Shown: piece by piece, positions 1 to 7,364 of the stretch | How positions within the stretch are numbered: the stretch's first letter is position 1 | Layout of the letters: every line of letters begins with the position of its first letter | Origin: SIG701 sp045123975 | GTDB lineage: Bacteria > Bacillota > Clostridia > Oscillospirales > CAG-272 | Reading direction: 5' to 3' | DNA: 18,819 nucleotides | Assembly: GCA_045123975.1 (NCBI GenBank) | Contig: JBGVKV010000022.1 | Span: 1-18,819, forward strand | Translations under genes and position numbers: made by a program | The notes under the pieces: generated by a model | What the model was told of the DNA's origin: nothing | The model's input: the letters and a program-made list of their open reading frames with translations, nothing else | Databases searched by the model: none

Positions 1-2
1 CC

Positions 3-1754
3 AAAGAACGGCGCGGATCCCTTCTGTGGGTGCTGGATAAAACCTCCACCTCCATGGGAGCACGCCTTCTGCGCAGCTTTATTGAGCATCCCCTCACCGA
101 TATCTCCCGTATCGGCCGCCGCCAGGGTGCCGTCAGCGAGTTGTACGGCGATTTTATGCTGCGGGAGGATCTGCACGCCCTTTTGTCCGATCTTTTGGAT
201 ATCGAGCGTCTGATCACCAAGATCAGCGTGGGCACGGCCGGCGGTCGGGATCTGCGGGCCATCAGCCAGAGCATCCGCACCTTGCCCGATATCAAGGCAC
301 TCCTGACGGAGAAAGCCACATCCGAAGAGCTTCGTTACATCGCCGAAACCATCGATCCTCTCACCGATATCCGGGAGCTGATCGATATGGCCATCGTGGA
401 CGAGCCTCCCTTTACTATCCGGGAGGGCGGCGTGATCCGGGACGGATACAGCCCCGAGGTAGACGAGCTTCGCTCCGTTATGCAGGGCGGCAAGGGCTGG
501 ATCGAGCGGATCGAGGCAGAGGAGAGAGAAAAAACCGGCATCCGCAATCTGCGAGTCAGCTATAACCGGGTGTTCGGCTACTATATCGAGGTCACCAAGT
601 CCTTCCAGAACCTGGTGCCCGAGCATTACATCCGCAAACAGACTTTGGCAAATGCCGAAAGATACATAACCGACGAATTGAAGCGGACGGAATCCACGAT
701 TCTGGGCGCGGCGGATAAGGTGAACGGCTTGGAATACGAGTTATTCGTGGCCATCCGGGATCAGATCGCTGTGAATGCCGAGCGGATTCGCGCATCCGCC
801 GCCGCTCTTGCGCAGATCGACGTGTACGTGAGCCTGGCCCAGGTGGCTGCCCACAATCACTACGTCTGCCCCGAGGTGGACAACAGCGACGTGGTGGACA
901 TCAAGGACGGACGGCATCCCGTGGTGGAGCAGTTTGTAAGAGATTCTTATTTCGTTCCCAACGATGCCTATCTGGATTGCGGTGATAATCGGCTGATGCT
1001 GATCACCGGCCCCAATATGGCGGGTAAATCTACCTATATGCGCCAGAGCGCTCTCATCATCCTGATGGCGCAGATCGGTTCTTTCGTGCCGGCATCCTCT
1101 GCCCGCATCGGCGTGGTGGATCGGCTGTTCACCCGGGTGGGCGCATCCGACGATCTGGCCTCCGGTCAGTCCACTTTTATGCTGGAGATGAAGGAAGTGG
1201 CCTTCATTCTGGCCAACGCCACCCGTCGGAGCTTCATCATCTACGACGAGATCGGCCGCGGTACCAGTACCTACGACGGTATGAGTATCGCCCGTGCCGT
1301 GGCGGAATACACCGCCGGTAAGAAATTGGGCGCCAAGACCATGTTTGCCACCCACTATCACGAGTTGACCGAACTGGAAAAAGAGATCCGCGGCGTAGTC
1401 AATTACAACGTGGCCGCCAAGAAACGGGGCGGAGAATTGACTTTCCTGCGCAAGATCGTCCGGGGCCCCACCGACGACAGCTACGGTATCGAGGTGGCCC
1501 AGCTGGCAGGGGTTCCCTCCGAGATCACCCGCCGTGCCAAGGAGATCCTCCGCACCCTGGAGGAGATGCGGCCGGAGGGAAAAGGTGCCGTAAAAGCAAA
1601 GGAAGAATCCTTTGCCTCCCAGCCCATCACCTTTGCGGACAGCGCCGCCGAGGAGATCAAGGAAAAACTGAAAACCTTGGATATCAATACCCTGACGCCT
1701 ATTGAGGCCATGGGCTTGCTTTACGAGTGGAAAAAGAGGATTTTGGAATCATAA
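3..1754 (+). CDS. mutS: DNA mismatch repair protein MutS, C-terminal part (5' end outside window)
   Basis: MutS recognises base mismatches as a dimer and recruits MutL in an ATP-dependent way in the cytoplasm. The reading frame is already open at the left edge (codons from position 3 read KERRGSLLWVLDKT), so the GTG at 30 is internal and not a start. About 583 residues are visible against roughly 860 in the family, so the N-terminal mismatch-binding domain and connector are missing. Seen here: the lever/clamp region, the Walker A motif GPNMAGKST (positions 1008-1034), the Walker B stretch YDEIGRGTSTYDG starting near 1242, FATHYHELTEL after it, and the C-terminal helical tail ending MGLLYEWKKR. 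mutL starts 12 bases after the stop, so the two are co-transcribed. Nothing looks broken; the truncation is due only to the window edge. Confidence 0.97.
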   Translation, partial: KERRGSLLWVLDKTSTSMGARLLRSFIEHPLTDISRIGRRQGAVSELYGDFMLREDLHALLSDLLDIERLITKISVGTAGGRDLRAISQSIRTLPDIKALLTEKATSEELRYIAETIDPLTDIRELIDMAIVDEPPFTIREGGVIRDGYSPEVDELRSVMQGGKGWIERIEAEEREKTGIRNLRVSYNRVFGYYIEVTKSFQNLVPEHYIRKQTLANAERYITDELKRTESTILGAADKVNGLEYELFVAIRDQIAVNAERIRASAAALAQIDVYVSLAQVAAHNHYVCPEVDNSDVVDIKDGRHPVVEQFVRDSYFVPNDAYLDCGDNRLMLITGPNMAGKSTYMRQSALIILMAQIGSFVPASSARIGVVDRLFTRVGASDDLASGQSTFMLEMKEVAFILANATRRSFIIYDEIGRGTSTYDGMSIARAVAEYTAGKKLGAKTMFATHYHELTELEKEIRGVVNYNVAAKKRGGELTFLRKIVRGPTDDSYGIEVAQLAGVPSEITRRAKEILRTLEEMRPEGKGAVKAKEESFASQPITFADSAAEEIKEKLKTLDINTLTPIEAMGLLYEWKKRILES

Positions 1755-1766
1755 CGGAGAGCCGAT

Positions 1767-3779
1767 ATGGGAAAAATCAACGTACTCAGCTTTGATGTTG
1801 CCAATCTTATCGCGGCCGGCGAGGTGGTGGACCGCCCTGCCTCCGTGGTCAAGGAACTGATGGAGAATGCTCTGGACGCCGGTGCCACCTCCATCACGGT
1901 GGAGATTCAGAACGGCGGCGTGTCCTTCATCCGTGTGTCCGATAACGGCTGCGGAATGGAGGCAGAGGATCTGCCCGTGGCCGTGCTTCGTCATGCCACC
2001 AGCAAGATCCGGGAAGCCACCGATCTGGACGGTATCGCCACCCTGGGCTTCCGAGGGGAAGCTTTGGCGGCTATTTCTGCCGTGTCCCGTGTCCGTATCT
2101 TCTCCAAGGTAGCGGATGCGGAGTTCGGAGCCCTTTTGGCCTGCGACGGCGGAAGCGTGGTCAGCGTGACGGAAACGGGATGTGCTCCCGGTACCACGGT
2201 GATCGTGGAGGAATTGTTCTTCAACGTGCCCGCCCGCCGCAAATTCCTGAAAAAGAATTCCACGGAGAGCGTGGCCGTTACGGGCGTGGTGGAAAAGATC
2301 GCCTTGTCCAAGCCGGAGGTGTCCATCCGCTATATTATCGACGGGGACGTGAAGTTCATGACTGCCGGCGACGGGGAATTGCGTAATACCGTCTATGCAC
2401 TGTACGGACGGGATACGGCCGACCGCATGTTGGCGGTGGACCGCACCGACGGCGGTATCCGTGTGTGGGGATTCATCTCCGACGCGGACAGCGTCCGCTC
2501 CAACCGGAATATGGAGAATTTCTTTATCAACGGACGGTACGTGAAAAGCCGTACCGCCGCCGCGGCGCTGGAGCAGGCCTACGTGAGCCGCATTCCCGCG
2601 GAGAAATTCCCCTTCTGCGTGCTCAATATTGAACTCAATCCCGCGGCGGTGGACGTGAACGTCCATCCCGCCAAATTGGAAGTCAAGTTTTCCAATGAAA
2701 AAATTATCTTTGACGTGGTTTATTACGCGGTGAAGAGTGCGCTGGAAGCCACCTCCGCCCGGCCGGAATTGACTATAGCCCAACCGAAAAAACCGAATAT
2801 CCCCCAGGAGAAGAGCGGCGTGTCCGCCAATCCCTTCTGGGTCAGCGATAAGGAGGCAAGCAAGCTGCTCAGCACCTTCATCGCCAAGGGCGAGCCTACC
2901 ACCAATGCCGTACGCTCCCAGATTCGATTGAATACCCCCGGTATGCAGGCGGCGGCAACGCCCGTGCGTGAGGAGAAAAAGCAAGATGCGGCAGTACCCG
3001 CGCCTGTGCGCGAGGAGAAGCCGCAGCAGCCGGCACCGGTGGAAAGCTTACCCGTAACGCCTGCCCCCGTATCCCCCATTACTTATGAAACAGCCGCACC
3101 GATCCCGCCGGCCAAGCCCCACGCGGATCCTGCGCCCGCGCCTGTTCCCGAAGCCCCCGAGGCGGCAGAAGCCCCCGAGATTCCTGATTACGTGATCATC
3201 GGCGAGGCATACAACTGCTACGTCATCGTCCAGCTGGAGGATCGGCTGATCCTCATCGATAAGCACGCCGCCCACGAGCGGATTCTGTTCGATCAGCTGT
3301 GCGAGAATATGCGTGCCCGCAAAAAGAGCGCCCAGGTGCTCATGTTCTCCATCCCCGTATCCATGACGGAAGCGGAAATACAGGCACTGGAGGATCACCG
3401 GGAGCAGATCGAGTCCATCGGCTTCGCATTCAAGCGGGATGCGTCCGGTGTGCAGATCACCGAAATTCCCACGGAGATCACCCGTGAAGCGGCACCCGAG
3501 ATGCTGGCCGTGCTGGCGGGACGGATCGCCGACAGTACCGGCACGGTGGAAAGCACCGGGGCGGAGTATTTTGAAGCACGGCTGTATCAGGCATCCTGTA
3601 AGGCGGCCATCAAGGGCGGTCGGCTCTATACGGGCGACAGCATCAAGTGGATCTGTGACCGGATTCTCTGCGTGCCGAAGGACGGCTCCTCTGCCATCAA
3701 GACTTGTCCTCACGGACGGCCTGTGGCATTTGAAATTCGTAAAAATTCCATTGAAAGGCAGTTTTCGCGCCTGTTGTGA
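1767..3779 (+). CDS. mutL: DNA mismatch repair protein MutL (endonuclease type)
   Basis: MutL couples MutS mismatch recognition to strand removal. The 670-residue protein starts at ATG 1767 behind GGAG (1756-1759) with a 7-base gap. The N-terminal GHKL ATPase shows motif I around MENALDAGATSI (32-43), DNGCGM (59-64) and GFRGEALAAIS (94-104). A Pro/Ala/Glu-rich linker runs over about residues 390-470. The C-terminal dimerisation domain carries endonuclease motifs: DKHAAHERILFD (498-509), SCKAAIKGG around Cys611, and CPHGRP (647-652). The first is a variant of the usual DQHA(X)2E(X)4E, with Lys for Gln and Asp for the last Glu. The nicking activity is expected in an organism without MutH and is inferred from these residues. 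It lies between mutS and tgt in one transcription unit. Confidence 0.97.
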   Translation: MGKINVLSFDVANLIAAGEVVDRPASVVKELMENALDAGATSITVEIQNGGVSFIRVSDNGCGMEAEDLPVAVLRHATSKIREATDLDGIATLGFRGEALAAISAVSRVRIFSKVADAEFGALLACDGGSVVSVTETGCAPGTTVIVEELFFNVPARRKFLKKNSTESVAVTGVVEKIALSKPEVSIRYIIDGDVKFMTAGDGELRNTVYALYGRDTADRMLAVDRTDGGIRVWGFISDADSVRSNRNMENFFINGRYVKSRTAAAALEQAYVSRIPAEKFPFCVLNIELNPAAVDVNVHPAKLEVKFSNEKIIFDVVYYAVKSALEATSARPELTIAQPKKPNIPQEKSGVSANPFWVSDKEASKLLSTFIAKGEPTTNAVRSQIRLNTPGMQAAATPVREEKKQDAAVPAPVREEKPQQPAPVESLPVTPAPVSPITYETAAPIPPAKPHADPAPAPVPEAPEAAEAPEIPDYVIIGEAYNCYVIVQLEDRLILIDKHAAHERILFDQLCENMRARKKSAQVLMFSIPVSMTEAEIQALEDHREQIESIGFAFKRDASGVQITEIPTEITREAAPEMLAVLAGRIADSTGTVESTGAEYFEARLYQASCKAAIKGGRLYTGDSIKWICDRILCVPKDGSSAIKTCPHGRPVAFEIRKNSIERQFSRLL

Positions 3780-3796
3780 CGAAAACGAGATCAAAT

Positions 3797-4933
3797 ATGT
3801 TTATTCTTAAGAAAAAAGACGGAAAAGCCCGCCGCGGCTGTCTGATCACGCCTCACGGCGAGATCGAGACCCCCATTTTTATGAACGTGGCCACCTGCGC
3901 CGCCATTAAAGGCGGTATCGCCGCCGAGGATCTGCGGGACGTGAACTGCCAGGTCATGCTGTCCAACACCTACCATCTCCACCTTCGTCCCGGCGACGGT
4001 TTGGTGCATGAGTTGGGCGGTCTGCAGAAGTTCAGCGGATGGACTGGCCCCACCCTCACCGACAGCGGCGGATTCCAGGTGTTCTCCCTGTCCCAGCTGC
4101 GCCGCATCAAGGAGGAGGGCGTATATTTTGCCTCCCACATTGATGGCAAGCGGATCTTTATGGGACCGGAGGAAAGCATGCGGATCCAGTCCCATCTGGC
4201 ATCTACCATCGCCATGGCCTTTGACGAGTGTATCGAAAACCCCGCGGAGTATAACTACGTAAAGCATTCCTGCGACCGTACCACCCGCTGGCTGCTCCGC
4301 TGCAAAACGGAATTGGAACGGCTGTCCCAGCTGCCCGGCACCATCAACCCGAAGCAGATGCTGTTCGGCATCAACCAGGGCAGTACTTATGAGGATCTCC
4401 GTATCCGTCATATGCAGCAGATCACGGAAATGGATCTGGACGGCTACGCCATCGGCGGTCTGGCCGTGGGTGAGGAAGCGGAGGAAATGTACCGCATCAT
4501 CGAAACGGTGGAACCCTATATGCCCGAAAATAAGCCCCGCTATCTCATGGGCGTGGGTACGCCCCAGAACATCCTGGAAGCGGTGCATCGCGGTGTGGAC
4601 TTCTTCGATTGTGTAATGCCTTCCCGCAACGCCCGCCACGGCAATCTGTTCACCTGGCACGGCAAGATGAATCTGCTCAACGAGAAGTACGCGAAGGATT
4701 CCCGTCCCATCGATGAAAATTGCGGATGCCCCGCCTGCCGGAATCACAGCCGCGCCTATATCCGCCATTTGATCAAGGCCAAGGAAGCCCTCGGCATGCG
4801 ATTGGCGGTTCTGCACAATCTGTATTTCTACAACGATCTGATGAAGAAGATCCGTGACGCTTTGGACGGCGACTATTTCGAGAGCTTCTATCAGAAGTAT
4901 CACAACGCCCTGGCCGAGCGGTCTCAGGATTGA
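3797..4933 (+). CDS. tgt: tRNA-guanine(34) transglycosylase (queuine/preQ1)
   Basis: Tgt exchanges guanine at wobble position 34 of GUN-anticodon tRNAs for the queuosine precursor preQ1. The ATG at 3797 gives MFILKKKDGKARRG, the usual family start. A GTG at 3776 overlapping the mutL stop would add seven atypical residues and is less likely. The 378-residue length is normal. Visible: TDSGGFQVFSL with Asp89, the proposed general base region; GGLAVGE; YLMGVGTP; nucleophile Asp271 in FDCVMPSRNARHG; and the zinc site Cys309, Cys311, Cys314 and His340 (CGCPAC, then VLHN). It begins 17 bases after mutL and ends the mutS-mutL-tgt run. In many Clostridia tgt sits next to yajC, the SCIFF genes and secDF. 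Here the SCIFF genes lie about 3 kb away on the other strand. Confidence 0.97.
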   Translation: MFILKKKDGKARRGCLITPHGEIETPIFMNVATCAAIKGGIAAEDLRDVNCQVMLSNTYHLHLRPGDGLVHELGGLQKFSGWTGPTLTDSGGFQVFSLSQLRRIKEEGVYFASHIDGKRIFMGPEESMRIQSHLASTIAMAFDECIENPAEYNYVKHSCDRTTRWLLRCKTELERLSQLPGTINPKQMLFGINQGSTYEDLRIRHMQQITEMDLDGYAIGGLAVGEEAEEMYRIIETVEPYMPENKPRYLMGVGTPQNILEAVHRGVDFFDCVMPSRNARHGNLFTWHGKMNLLNEKYAKDSRPIDENCGCPACRNHSRAYIRHLIKAKEALGMRLAVLHNLYFYNDLMKKIRDALDGDYFESFYQKYHNALAERSQD

Positions 4934-4948
4934 TTTTGGCAGAAGCCC

Positions 4949-4977
4949 TTGACAATTCCGGCATCTCGGTGTATACT
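4949..4977 (+). promoter_or_regulatory. Sigma-70-type promoter for the leader ORF and methyltransferase
   Basis: TTGACA (4949-4954) and TATACT (4972-4977) are separated by exactly 17 bases. Transcription would start near 4984, just before the GGAGG ribosome site of the leader ORF at 4992-4996. The promoter lies only 15 bases past the tgt stop codon, so the downstream unit is transcribed independently of mutS-mutL-tgt. Confidence 0.85.
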
Positions 4978-5003
4978 ATCTCAAATTCTATGGAGGATCG
5001 GCA

Positions 5004-5123
5004 ATGTTTACCCATTCTAACTGTGTGAAATATGCTGCTATGATGCAGCCCGCAGCCCCTGCTACGTATTGGCAGAGCGTCGGGCTTACATTGCTGTACC
5101 CTTATTCAGAAAAACAGAAGTAA
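5004..5123 (+). CDS. 39-residue leader peptide upstream of the methyltransferase
   Basis: A short ORF begins at ATG 5004 behind GGAGG (4992-4996, 7-base gap) and ends at TAA 5121-5123. It reads MFTHSNCVKY, AAMMQPAAPATYWQS, then VGLTLLYPYSEKQK. It has a consensus promoter immediately upstream, a very strong ribosome site, and a terminator hairpin between it and the methyltransferase. The peptide has no signal sequence or known domain. Codons 15-17 lie over RNA segment AGCCCG (5047-5052), which pairs with CGGGCT (5081-5086), so a ribosome's position on this ORF would decide RNA folding downstream. I infer a regulatory leader whose translation matters more than its product. A free-standing small functional peptide cannot be excluded. 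It is not the start of the methyltransferase, as a stop and a hairpin intervene. Confidence 0.75.
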   Translation: MFTHSNCVKYAAMMQPAAPATYWQSVGLTLLYPYSEKQK

Positions 5124-5155
5124 TTCTATAAGAATAAGACAAATGCAGTGCAAGC
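5047..5155 (+). promoter_or_regulatory. Alternative pairing segments (anti-antiterminator and antiterminator)
   Basis: Three segments can pair in mutually exclusive ways. AGCCCG (5047-5052) is perfectly complementary to CGGGCT (5081-5086). GCTTACATTGC (5084-5094) overlaps the latter and can pair with GCAGTGCAAGC (5145-5155) with one A-C mismatch and one G-U pair. The 5145-5155 segment is also the 5' arm of the terminator at 5146-5190. Thus 1:2 pairing favours termination and 2:3 pairing blocks it. Pairing was found by eye; no folding energy was computed. Confidence 0.6.
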
Positions 5156-5190
5156 TACGATTCCATCGTCAGCCTGCACTGTTTTTATTT
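5146..5190 (+). terminator. Intrinsic terminator (attenuator) before the methyltransferase
   Basis: CAGTGCA (5146-5152) pairs with TGCACTG (5175-5181). Inside it, GCT (5154-5156) pairs with AGC (5171-5173) and ACGAT (5157-5161) with ATCGT (5165-5169), with a three-base loop TCC. A U-rich run follows (5182-5190). The hairpin sits between the leader ORF and the methyltransferase ribosome site AGGAGG (5193-5198). Without antitermination the methyltransferase would not be transcribed. Confidence 0.8.
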
Positions 5191-5205
5191 TCAGGAGGTT
5201 ATGTT

Positions 5206-5994
5206 ATGGACACACAAGAGTATCTGGTAAATTACTACACAAACTACGATGAGGAAGGGCGATTGCTTTCCAAGCACGGCAGGGTGGAATACATCACCAC
5301 TATGAAATACATCGAGAAATATCTGAAGCCCGGTATGCGCATTATGGAGATCGGTGCGGGCACCGGGCGATACAGCCACGCATTGGCAGGGAAGGGATAC
5401 CACGTGGATGCAGTAGAACTGGTAGAGCATAACATTGAGATTTTTAAGTCAAAGATCTGTGAGGGCGAGCCGGTTACCATTACCCAAGGCAATGCAATGG
5501 ATTTGTCTACCTTTGAGAGCGATACATACGATATAACCCTGCTTCTCGGCCCGATGTACCATTTGTTCACCACGGAGGATAAGCTGCAGGCACTGTCCGA
5601 GGCGATCCGCGTGACAAAAAAAGGCGGTATTATTTTTGCAGCCTACTGTATGGGTGATGCCAGTGTGCTGTCTTTTGGCTTTGTCCGCGGGCAAATTCAC
5701 AGTATCATTGAAAAGTGTATGATCGATACGGAAACCTTTGATACCTTCTCCCATCCGTGGGATCTCTTTGAATTGCATCGCAAAGAGGATATCGACGTAC
5801 TGCGCAATCACTTTCCCGTTACCCAACTCCATTTTATCGCATCCGACGGGTATACCAATCATATGCGGGAAACGGTGGATCAAATGGACGATGCCACGTA
5901 TGCGTTGTTCCTGAAATACCATCTTGCCACCTGTGAACGGCAGGATCTGATTGGGTATTCCAATCACACTTTAGATATTTTCCAAAAGAAATAA
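5206..5994 (+). CDS. Class I SAM-dependent methyltransferase (substrate unknown)
   Basis: This 262-residue protein starts at ATG 5206 behind AGGAGG (5193-5198, 7-base gap). The frame is open further upstream to 5143, but that part lies inside the terminator hairpin and is rejected. It has a Rossmann-type methyltransferase fold: motif I MEIGAGTGRY (47-56) for SAM binding, an acidic residue after strand 2 in VDAVELVEHNI (Glu71), GNAMDLS (95-101), and the motif IV region DITLLLGPMYHL (109-120). The substrate cannot be read from the sequence; small molecules and rRNA are both possible. It is the only full-length gene behind a promoter, leader ORF and attenuator, which suggests induction when translation is perturbed, as for some antibiotic-resistance genes. 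It looks less GC-rich than mutL and tgt, hinting at acquisition. A bidirectional terminator closes the unit. Confidence 0.9.
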   Translation: MDTQEYLVNYYTNYDEEGRLLSKHGRVEYITTMKYIEKYLKPGMRIMEIGAGTGRYSHALAGKGYHVDAVELVEHNIEIFKSKICEGEPVTITQGNAMDLSTFESDTYDITLLLGPMYHLFTTEDKLQALSEAIRVTKKGGIIFAAYCMGDASVLSFGFVRGQIHSIIEKCMIDTETFDTFSHPWDLFELHRKEDIDVLRNHFPVTQLHFIASDGYTNHMRETVDQMDDATYALFLKYHLATCERQDLIGYSNHTLDIFQKK

Positions 5995-5998
5995 AAAA

Positions 5999-6026
5999 CT
6001 CCCCGCGTACAGCGGGGATTTTTCCT
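5999..6026. terminator. Bidirectional terminator between convergent genes
   Basis: CCCCGC (6001-6006) and GCGGGG (6012-6017) form a stem with loop GTACA. A T-rich tail follows on the + strand, and the A run at 5994-5998 gives a T tail on the - strand. It serves the methyltransferase (+) and the decarboxylase-family gene (-), which converge here. Confidence 0.85.
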
Positions 6027-7364
6027 TTATTTCACAACCGTGCATGTTTCGATTCCGTAGTATTCAAAGCACCGCAGCGCGTCCTCGTCGATCCGCTCGC
6101 CGCTGACCACGATGGGGACAGCCGGCGGGCAGGATACGCTTACGTCGGACAGAATCCGTCCCAGGCTTTCCCCGACGGGAATCGTTTCCTTGGCGGACAT
6201 AGCCGCCTCCCGCATGGACATAGCTTTCTCAGGCAATCCCATCTCCGGCGGCCGCTGTGCAATCGCCGCCCGTTTGGGAATCGACAAAAGTGCCTTTTCC
6301 AACCGATCGATGCCGTCTTTTCCGGTTTCGGGGGTCAGCATCATCACCGCAAAATCCCGATCCGCAAACTCGCACTCCACCCCAGATTCACGCAAAGCAG
6401 CGGCAAAATCCACGCCTTCGTATCCGTAGGGTTTGGTGTGGACGGTCAGCTTCAGCGGCTCATCTCCAAACAGGGAATAGCCCTGTGCAGTCAGAGTATC
6501 CCGCAGACAGCGGATTTTCTCGACAGTGTCCGCCAGTTTCTCTCTATATCCGTCTGCCAGATAGCCGTTCACCGCGTCCAGCGATGCCAGAATCAAATAC
6601 GAGGGACTGGTGGTGCCGAACAGCGCCATGGCCGGCTTTACCTGGGAGAGGATTTCCTCAGGCAGGGAATCAGACAGATGCAGATAGGCGCCGCCCGTCA
6701 GCGCGGGCAGTGTCTTGTGAGCAGAATCGCAGACCATGTCCGCTCCCAAATCCATGGGGTGCGCGGAGATGGGCAGAAACTTCAGATATGCCCCGTGGGC
6801 GTTGTCCACCAAAAGAATCGCACCGTGTCGGTGGCATACCTCCGCCAGTGAGGCGATGTCGGCGCATCCGCCCAGATAATCGGGAGAGGTGACGTACATT
6901 GCTGTAGGCGCATCGGGCGCAGACAGTATTTCGTCGATCTCCTTCGCCGTGGGGGCGCAGGAGAGATAACTTTCGTTTTTGGCGGGATTGAGCCATACTA
7001 CGTCCAGATCCAGTAGCACCGCCGCGCTCAAAAAAGAGCGGTGGGCGTTCCGTCCCGCCAAAATCTTCGGGGACTTTCCCTGATGGCGGGCGTGTTGGTA
7101 CGCCAGATACAGCATAGCGCGGATGGAGAGGGAAGCCCCCTCCGTGGAGTACAGGGTGCGGCATCCGAACAGGCGGGAGGCATTCTCCTCACTCTCACGG
7201 ATGATTCCCTCTGCGTGAAACAGATCGTCCGCCCCGTCAATTTCCGTGATATCCCAGGATTCCATTCCCAAAAGGGAATGGCCCTTGTGGCCCGGCATAT
7301 GGAGCCGGAGCGTATCCGATTCGGCGTAGCGCCGAAGGAAATCAACAATCGGTGTTTTCATCAT
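6027..7364 (-). CDS. Orn/Lys/Arg decarboxylase-family PLP enzyme
   Basis: This fold-type I PLP enzyme resembles the short basic amino-acid decarboxylases of Firmicutes (SpeA/YaaO-like), which make polyamine precursors. ATG at 7364 or 7361 gives MMKTPIVDFLRRY, a typical start; the longer open frame to 7556 lies inside the maturase gene. Visible: LHMPGHKGHS (21-30), DITEIDGADDLF (38-49), STEGASLSIRAM (73-84, cofactor phosphate region), DNAHGAYL (187-194) with the PLP-contacting Asp187, and DSAHKTLPALTGGAYLH (213-229) with Schiff-base Lys217. The 445 residues match the short subfamily with the extra C-terminal domain. The exact substrate (Arg, Lys or Orn) is not readable. Its first 23 bases overlap the end of scfB and its ribosome site is weak, so translation is probably coupled to the maturase. 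Confidence 0.9.
   Translation of the reverse strand: MMKTPIVDFLRRYAESDTLRLHMPGHKGHSLLGMESWDITEIDGADDLFHAEGIIRESEENASRLFGCRTLYSTEGASLSIRAMLYLAYQHARHQGKSPKILAGRNAHRSFLSAAVLLDLDVVWLNPAKNESYLSCAPTAKEIDEILSAPDAPTAMYVTSPDYLGGCADIASLAEVCHRHGAILLVDNAHGAYLKFLPISAHPMDLGADMVCDSAHKTLPALTGGAYLHLSDSLPEEILSQVKPAMALFGTTSPSYLILASLDAVNGYLADGYREKLADTVEKIRCLRDTLTAQGYSLFGDEPLKLTVHTKPYGYEGVDFAAALRESGVECEFADRDFAVMMLTPETGKDGIDRLEKALLSIPKRAAIAQRPPEMGLPEKAMSMREAAMSAKETIPVGESLGRILSDVSVSCPPAVPIVVSGERIDEDALRCFEYYGIETCTVVK

Noticed and set aside
3776..3796. GTG start for tgt overlapping the mutL stop
   Set aside because: It would add MTKTRSN, not found in the family, whereas MFILKKKDG from ATG 3797 is the typical start.
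3791..4903. A 370-codon open frame on the - strand opposite tgt
   Set aside because: Antisense shadow of a full-length tgt with all catalytic and zinc residues.
5143..5205. Upstream extension of the methyltransferase frame
   Set aside because: It lies inside the terminator hairpin and its U tail, while AGGAGG is placed ideally for the ATG at 5206.
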